NCBI GenBank assembly: GCA_002478225.1
Contig: DLMV01000034.1
Coordinates: 4,320 to 13,260 of the forward strand
From: Deltaproteobacteria bacterium UBA7527
GTDB lineage: Bacteria > Desulfobacterota > Syntrophorhabdia > Syntrophorhabdales > Syntrophorhabdaceae
Length of the DNA stretch: 8,941 nucleotides
Reading direction: 5' to 3'
This document shows positions 5,122-8,941 of this stretch, in pieces; the stretch's first letter is position 1, and every line of letters starts with the position of its first letter. The translations under genes and the position numbers were made by a program. Below the pieces are notes generated by a model. It was not told the DNA's origin. It did not search any database and saw only the letters and a program-made list of their open reading frames with translations.

Positions 5122-6242
5122 CGTACCTCCTTGTCTGATATGGGTCTTTGAATGATGCCGCCGCCTGCGACCATATCCCCGACATAGAAGACGATCGATT
5201 GGCCGGGAGTGATGGCCTCCTGGGGCTTCGTGAACTCCACTTCTGCCATTCCCTCGCCATCGGCCTGCCGCACAGCGCATTCGGCAGGTATGCTCCGGTA
5301 GCGTATCTGCGCGTGGAGCTTTTCACCCTGCAATTCCCGGAAAGGGATGATCCAATGCAGGTCCCCGGCGATCAATCCTGCATGGAGAAGCGACCGCTTC
5401 GGCCCCGCAACGATCTCATTTTTTTCTGCATCGATGCGAAGGACATAGAACGGCTCCTTCATGCCTGCCAGGTTCAGCATCCTGCGCTGTCCCACCGTGT
5501 AGCGGCCGGCGCCGGCATGTCTTCCGATCATCTTCCCTTCCGCATCAACTATGTTCCCGGGTCGTCCCCGATCCTTTAAAAGGACGCTGTAATCGTCCCA
5601 CTCCAGGAAGTCCTGGCTCTCATTCTTCATCGCGTATTCCCCGAAACCTGCCTCCAGCGCCATTTTTTTGATCTCATCCTTCCTGTACTCACCGAGCGGA
5701 AGCGCGATCCCTCCAAGCTGTTCCCGGGAAAGCCTGTAGAGGAAATAGGACTGGTCTTTCGCTTTGTCAATGCCGCGTTTCAAAAGATACCGTTTCTTGT
5801 CGGTATCATAGGTAATCCGAGCGTAGTGGCCGGTGGCAAAAAGGTCGAAGGCGATCCCGCTTGTTGCAGCCTTTTCGAGAAGCGCGCCGAACTTGATCCT
5901 CGTGTTGCACATCACACATGGGTTTGGCGTCCTCCCTCCCGCGTACTCTTTGCGGAAATACTCGATCACCGTTCCCCGGTATTCATTGCAAAGGTCTATG
6001 ACATGGTGTTCAATGCCAAGCCTGGCGGCTGCTTTCCCGGCATCGGCGATGCCGTGTACCTCGTTCGGGCCGTAGCACCCGCTCTTCGTGGTCTCGCGTT
6101 GGAGGGAATCGTCCCATATCTTCATCGTCAGGCCTATGACATTGAAACCCTGCTTCAGCAAGAGCAGGGCGGCCATGGTGGAATCAACGCCGCCGCTTAA
6201 GCCCACAGCAACGATCTTTTTCTCTGCCCTGCCGGTATTCAT
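5109..6242 (-). CDS. mnmA: tRNA 2-thiouridylase MnmA, variant with CxxC and no second catalytic Cys
   Basis: MnmA adenylates U34 of certain tRNAs and replaces its 2-oxygen with sulfur. The 377-residue protein has the PP-loop SGGVDS (16-21), the GRTPNP segment (103-108), ATGHYARI (136-143), DQSYFLY (163-169) and GRYTVGQRR (246-254). The nucleophile-side cysteine is Cys112, but the family's NPDxxC is here NPCVMC, giving a CxxC (109, 112). Where E. coli has its second catalytic Cys199 (GICF), this protein reads ESQDFLEW (208-215) without cysteine. Cys56 and Cys85 are further candidates for metal or persulfide roles. The start at 6242 follows a GGTGA-like SD; the open frame extends upstream into cysK without family similarity. 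A promoter lies in the 46-bp gap behind cysK. The gene overlaps fdhD by 13 bp. Confidence 0.93.
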   Translation of the reverse strand: MNTGRAEKKIVAVGLSGGVDSTMAALLLLKQGFNVIGLTMKIWDDSLQRETTKSGCYGPNEVHGIADAGKAAARLGIEHHVIDLCNEYRGTVIEYFRKEYAGGRTPNPCVMCNTRIKFGALLEKAATSGIAFDLFATGHYARITYDTDKKRYLLKRGIDKAKDQSYFLYRLSREQLGGIALPLGEYRKDEIKKMALEAGFGEYAMKNESQDFLEWDDYSVLLKDRGRPGNIVDAEGKMIGRHAGAGRYTVGQRRMLNLAGMKEPFYVLRIDAEKNEIVAGPKRSLLHAGLIAGDLHWIIPFRELQGEKLHAQIRYRSIPAECAVRQADGEGMAEVEFTKPQEAITPGQSIVFYVGDMVAGGGIIQRPISDKEVRCRR

Positions 6243-6256
6243 TGTCACCGGACTAT

Positions 6257-6285
6257 ATTGTATCGATTGTTGCGCTGTGAGTAAA
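6257..6285 (-). promoter_or_regulatory. Predicted internal promoter of mnmA-fdhD
   Basis: On the minus strand, TTTACT (6285-6280) and TACAAT (6262-6257) are separated by 17 bp inside the 46-bp gap between cysK and mnmA. Transcription would begin about 8 bases before the mnmA ATG. This would allow mnmA-fdhD expression without cysK, in addition to read-through. Confidence 0.45.
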
Positions 6286-6288
6286 CAC

Positions 6289-7242
6289 CTATATTCCCTC
6301 GAACAATGCCGTTGAAAGGTAGCGCTCTGCTGCGTCAGGGAGAATGACCACGATCGTCTTCCCTGCGCTAGCCGGCTCATGGGCGATCCTTACCGCCACG
6401 TGCGCTGCGGCGCCGCAGGATATGCCGCTCAATATCCCTTCTTCCCGCGCCAGGCGGCGCGCCATCTCCATGGCCTCATCGTTGCTGACGGTCTCGATCC
6501 TGTCAACAAGAGAGAGGTCGAGCACCTTGGGGATAAATCCCGCTCCGATGCCCTGGATCGCGTGGGGACCGGGCCTCAATTCCTCGCCCTTTCTCGCCTG
6601 TGTGAGTATCGGCGAATGGACCGGCTCGACGGCAACAGAGATGATCTTCCTGCCCCTGGTCTTCTTGAAATAACGGCTCACGCCGGTGATCGTTCCGCCG
6701 GTACCGACACCGGCTACGAAAATATCCATCTTTCCTTTCGTGTCTTTCCACAACTCAACAGCCGTTGTGGCCTCATGGATGGCCGGGTTTGCGGGGTTTT
6801 CGAACTGCTGCGGCAGGAAATAGCGGGCCGGGTCGCTCCTTGCGATCTCTTCTGCCTTATCGACAGCACCCTTCATCCCCTTTGGCCCCTCGGTGAGGAT
6901 AATACTTGCACCAAGGGCCTTCAGTACCTTGCGTCGCTCGATGCTCATCGTCTCGGGCATGGTGAGGGTAAGCTTATACCCCCTGGCAGCGGCAACAAAG
7001 GCAAGCGCAATCCCCGTATTACCCGATGTTGGCTCGATGATCTCCATGCCGGGCTTCAGCTTTCCTGTTTTTTCAGCATCCCAGATCATTGAGGCGCCTA
7101 CACGGCATTTCACCGAATACGCAGGGTTTCTGCCTTCGATCTTGGCTAGGACGGCCGCCTGTGCGCCATAGGTCACTTTGTTGAGCCGTACGAGAGGGGT
7201 CCTGCCGATCGAATACGAGTTGTCCTCATAGATCCTTTTCAT
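6289..7242 (-). CDS. cysK: Cysteine synthase A (O-acetylserine sulfhydrylase)
   Basis: CysK makes cysteine from O-acetylserine and sulfide using pyridoxal phosphate (PLP). The 317-residue protein follows E. coli CysK almost without gaps. It has NPAYSVKCR with the PLP-binding Lys45, the substrate loop PTSGNTG (71-77), MPETMSIERRK (95-105), the phosphate-binding GVGTGGT (178-184), QGIGAGFIP (230-238) and GISCGAA (273-279). It ends ALFEGI, slightly shorter than the E. coli protein. It could be a close paralogue such as CysM, but SVKCR and the ERYLSTALF tail favour CysK. GAGG lies seven bases before the ATG at 7242. It is the first gene of the run cysK, mnmA, fdhD. No clear promoter was found upstream because that region is a heptad-repeat tract. 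Cysteine is the sulfur source for the desulfurase that feeds MnmA and FdhD. Confidence 0.95.
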   Translation of the reverse strand: MKRIYEDNSYSIGRTPLVRLNKVTYGAQAAVLAKIEGRNPAYSVKCRVGASMIWDAEKTGKLKPGMEIIEPTSGNTGIALAFVAAARGYKLTLTMPETMSIERRKVLKALGASIILTEGPKGMKGAVDKAEEIARSDPARYFLPQQFENPANPAIHEATTAVELWKDTKGKMDIFVAGVGTGGTITGVSRYFKKTRGRKIISVAVEPVHSPILTQARKGEELRPGPHAIQGIGAGFIPKVLDLSLVDRIETVSNDEAMEMARRLAREEGILSGISCGAAAHVAVRIAHEPASAGKTIVVILPDAAERYLSTALFEGI

Positions 7243-7266
7243 ATCTTAACCTCATAGCGAAACAAT

Positions 7267-7323
7267 CGTAAGTCGTAAGGCGTAAGTGGCTTAAAGCGTA
7301 GTGCAAGGGGCATGGAGCATAGC
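7267..7323. repeat. Heptad arrays of CGTAAGN and GCATRGN words
   Basis: Units CGTAAGT, CGTAAGG and CGTAAGT occupy 7267-7287, and GCATGGA and GCATAGC occupy 7310-7323, upstream of cysK. The 17 bases at 7267-7283 are a perfect inverted copy of 7413-7429, on the far side of the same gap. Confidence 0.75.
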
Positions 7324-7370
7324 GTGACAACCGTGAGCCATCGCAATGGCAATATAATAAAAACCTTAGT

Positions 7371-7465
7371 TCTCTGCTCTCGGCTCTCTGCTGCAGTTTC
7401 CCCTTACGCCTAACGCCTTACGACTTACGGGTTATAACGCCTTTTCCTATATCAATCGCTTACGG
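7371..7465. repeat. Heptad arrays of TCTCTGC and TTACGNN words, with an edge at the amrB stop
   Basis: TCTCTGC, TCTCGGC and TCTCTGC fill 7371-7391. TTACGCC, TAACGCC, TTACGAC and TTACGGG fill 7404-7431. After about 28 bases, one more unit, CTTACGG, at 7459-7465 supplies the amrB stop codon (TAA on the minus strand) and the last proline codon. Confidence 0.75.
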
Positions 7466-8659
7466 TTTATAGAACACCCCGCCTGCGAAGCTTACCGAGG
7501 AGCTTCCATCGGTCCACTGTTTATAGCTGACAACATCGCACAGGCTGTCCTGCAGCAGGCAGAGCTGGAAGAAGATCGGCGTAAGGCCGCATATCCTCCT
7601 CGAATCACCCTCCGCTCTCACAGCCTCAAAAAACCCTCTCGGGTCGACATTGCTCACGGAACCAAGCATTGCCTCATCCTTTCCTTTTGAAACGGCAAGG
7701 GTACCGATGTCAAGTGCGTATTGGTCTCCAAATTGCGCACCGATATGCGCGAGGTCGGCGCCTGAAATAACAACATACGGCTTGCCGTAGTCTTGAAGCG
7801 CTGCCTTGAAATTCTCCACGATCTCCGCTATCTCCCCATCGTCTATGCCTTTTTTTCCCTCTATGTATTCATGCATGGAGCCGGTAAGGATGGGGAGCAT
7901 CTCGAAATCGTTACGCGCCATGAACTGGATAAGCGGAAGCTGAAGTTCAATAGAGTGTTCGCTCCTGTGCGGCCATTCATCGATATAGCGTTTCAGTACA
8001 TCGTTTTCCCGTATCAGCCTGCACAACCCTTCAGGATGAGGAATAACATCGAGGGGCGTTGAAAAGTCCTTCACGGATATGCTCCAGATCCTATCTGTGG
8101 GGCGATGGCATGTCCCCAGGACAATGATGAGGGATTTTTCAACAGATCTGAGGTGGCTGTAAGTCTCCCTGTAGACCTCCTTGCCCCTTGAATAATCTAT
8201 GTGAGGGGCAAGTATTCCGGTTATCTCTTTGTTTGCATAGCTTTTTCCGTCTGCCCCTTTGAACATCTCATCGAGGAACATGATAAGCTCCATCCTGTTC
8301 GCCGAGTAGCTCTTGCCGGCAAGGAACGGCTCCCTGACCGGAGCGCTTGTATACTCCTCGCGCATCTGCGCGAGGCAGTCCGTGTAATGCTCATTGAAGA
8401 GGAGAAGGTTAGAATCAAGTGCATCAACAAGTCCCTGGATATGCTCCAGGTAGACCAGCTCGCCGCAAACCCTCATATATTCTTCCTGAATGTCCCTGAG
8501 GGACCTTGTTCCGTCCATGAGGGAGATCATGAATGCTACCTCTTTTGGTACAATGAGGGCCTGCTCGGTTATGCCTTCTGTATCCCTTATGAGTATCAGC
8601 TCCTTGCCATCCTGGACGATCGGGTGCGCCTCGACCCATCTCACCTTAGGATTTTTCAT
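7460..8659 (-). CDS. amrB: AmmeMemoRadiSam system protein B (Memo family) with N-terminal extension
   Basis: This 399-residue protein has a Memo domain at about 145-399 and an extra N-terminal region of about 110 residues. The Memo part has APHIDY (151-156), GTCHRP (182-187), EHSIELQLP (234-242), ADLAHIG (301-307) and RRICGLTPI (354-362). His153, His185, His305 and Cys357 correspond to the metal-site residues His49, His81, His192 and Cys244 of human MEMO1, so the site looks intact. The N-terminal part contains VPKEVAFMISLMDGTRSLRDIQ (37-58), resembling a small PqqD-like or winged-helix module; that comparison is tentative. The bacterial system usually includes an AMMECR1 protein and a radical SAM enzyme, neither of which is here; its biochemical role is unknown. 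No SD precedes the ATG, and a promoter seven bases upstream suggests a leaderless message. The protein ends YKP at a heptad unit. Confidence 0.9.
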   Translation of the reverse strand: MKNPKVRWVEAHPIVQDGKELILIRDTEGITEQALIVPKEVAFMISLMDGTRSLRDIQEEYMRVCGELVYLEHIQGLVDALDSNLLLFNEHYTDCLAQMREEYTSAPVREPFLAGKSYSANRMELIMFLDEMFKGADGKSYANKEITGILAPHIDYSRGKEVYRETYSHLRSVEKSLIIVLGTCHRPTDRIWSISVKDFSTPLDVIPHPEGLCRLIRENDVLKRYIDEWPHRSEHSIELQLPLIQFMARNDFEMLPILTGSMHEYIEGKKGIDDGEIAEIVENFKAALQDYGKPYVVISGADLAHIGAQFGDQYALDIGTLAVSKGKDEAMLGSVSNVDPRGFFEAVRAEGDSRRICGLTPIFFQLCLLQDSLCDVVSYKQWTDGSSSVSFAGGVFYKP

Positions 8660-8666
8660 GACAGTT

Positions 8667-8694
8667 TATATACCATATTCGCGGGCAAAGGCAA
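8667..8694 (-). promoter_or_regulatory. Predicted promoter of amrB (leaderless candidate)
   Basis: On the minus strand, TTGCCT (8694-8689) and TATATA (8672-8667) are separated by 16 bp. Seven bases separate the -10 element from the ATG at 8659, so the transcript would begin at about the start codon. The -35 hexamer is identical to that proposed for yedF. Confidence 0.45.
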
Positions 8695-8791
8695 CGTGAA
8701 TTGTGAAACGTGAAAGGCGGCTCATAGCTGATGGCTCATGGAGAACCAGATACTTGATGCTCGTTGCTTGATGCTTGATCTTGGATGTAGA
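8694..8791. repeat. Fourteen-unit heptad array crossing three word families
   Basis: Exactly 98 bp can be cut into 14 units of 7 bp with no phase break. The array starts with ACGTGAA, TTGTGAA, ACGTGAA. It passes through TCATAGC, TGATGGC, TCATGGA. It continues with ATACTTG, ATGCTCG, TTGCTTG, ATGCTTG, ATCTTGG. The first and third families are reverse complements of the words at 94-121 and 169-210. Confidence 0.8.
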
Positions 8792-8826
8792 GAATGACCA
8801 TGTAAAGGGCGTTGGACTTTCCACAA

Positions 8827-8847
8827 ATATCTAGTATCCAGTATCTG
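8827..8847. repeat. Heptad array, GTATCNN word
   Basis: Units ATATCTA, GTATCCA and GTATCTG match the end of the array at 190-210. The ten bases at 8841-8850 are perfectly complementary to 8744-8753, so this short array and the larger one before it are in inverted orientation. Confidence 0.7.
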
Positions 8848-8865
8848 GTTTACTGTGAGCCCCAA

Positions 8866-8930
8866 AAAATATAATATTTTGTAGCCCGTTCTCGGGCCGG
8901 GTACCCGCTTGCGGGTGCGGGTGGCTCCAC
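8866..8930. other. AT palindrome followed by three GC-rich mini-hairpins
   Basis: AAAATAT and ATATTTT (8866-8880) form a palindrome around a single A. Then GCCCG/CGGGC (8884-8897, loop TTCT), ACCCGC/GCGGGT (8903-8916) and GTGG/CCAC (8921-8930) could each fold into a short hairpin. There is no T-tract after them, so a terminator is not supported. The patch continues GC-rich to the edge of the window and may be part of a longer repeat or structured element. No gene is visible in 8848-8941. Confidence 0.4.
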
Positions 8931-8941
8931 GGGCCGGGGCA

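Noticed and set aside
5122..5280. N-terminal extension of FdhD by 53 residues
   Set aside because: The open frame overlaps mnmA, has no family similarity, and a strong SD (AAGGAGG) marks the ATG at 5121.
6243..6380. N-terminal extension of MnmA by 46 residues
   Set aside because: It runs into the end of cysK and through a predicted promoter. The family begins just before the PP-loop, which fits the ATG at 6242.
8884..8930. Intrinsic terminator
   Set aside because: The hairpins are short and are followed by more GC-rich sequence, not a T-run, on either strand.

Overview
This window holds nine protein-coding genes of a free-living, probably anaerobic bacterium. A double-cubane-cluster reductase of the YjiM/HgdB type, FdhD, YedF and a Memo (AmmeMemoRadiSam B) protein with an N-terminal extension are a combination I associate with anaerobes such as Desulfobacterota or Nitrospirota. 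That placement is inference; there is no rRNA or other marker gene here to settle it.

Layout. Positions 1-306 are intergenic and full of short 7-bp repeats. Then come thiE and thiM on the minus strand, read thiM then thiE, with a repeat-filled gap between them. Next is yedF on the minus strand, divergent from a plus-strand pair made of a YjiM-type reductase and a TusA-like carrier whose start overlaps the reductase stop. This pair converges on a minus-strand run read cysK, mnmA, fdhD (mnmA and fdhD overlap by 13 bp). A second repeat-filled gap follows, then amrB on the minus strand. The last 280 bases are intergenic, with long repeat arrays and a GC-rich hairpin patch at the edge.

How the genes fit together. 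Most of them handle sulfur: CysK makes cysteine, MnmA puts sulfur on tRNA wobble uridine, FdhD passes sulfur to the molybdenum cofactor of formate dehydrogenase, YedF and the small TusA-like protein are persulfide-carrier types, and ThiM and ThiE salvage the sulfur-containing thiazole of thiamine. The reductase has no ATPase activator in the window, although its family normally needs one. MnmA lacks the usual second catalytic cysteine and instead carries a CxxC motif.

The most unusual DNA is non-coding. At least six different 7-bp words are arranged in degenerate tandem arrays that keep exact 7-bp spacing. They occur in both orientations and run into the stop codons of thiE, thiM and amrB, so that all three proteins end in a proline encoded by the array edge. 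The divergent yedF/reductase promoter region and the cysK-mnmA-fdhD junctions are free of these arrays.
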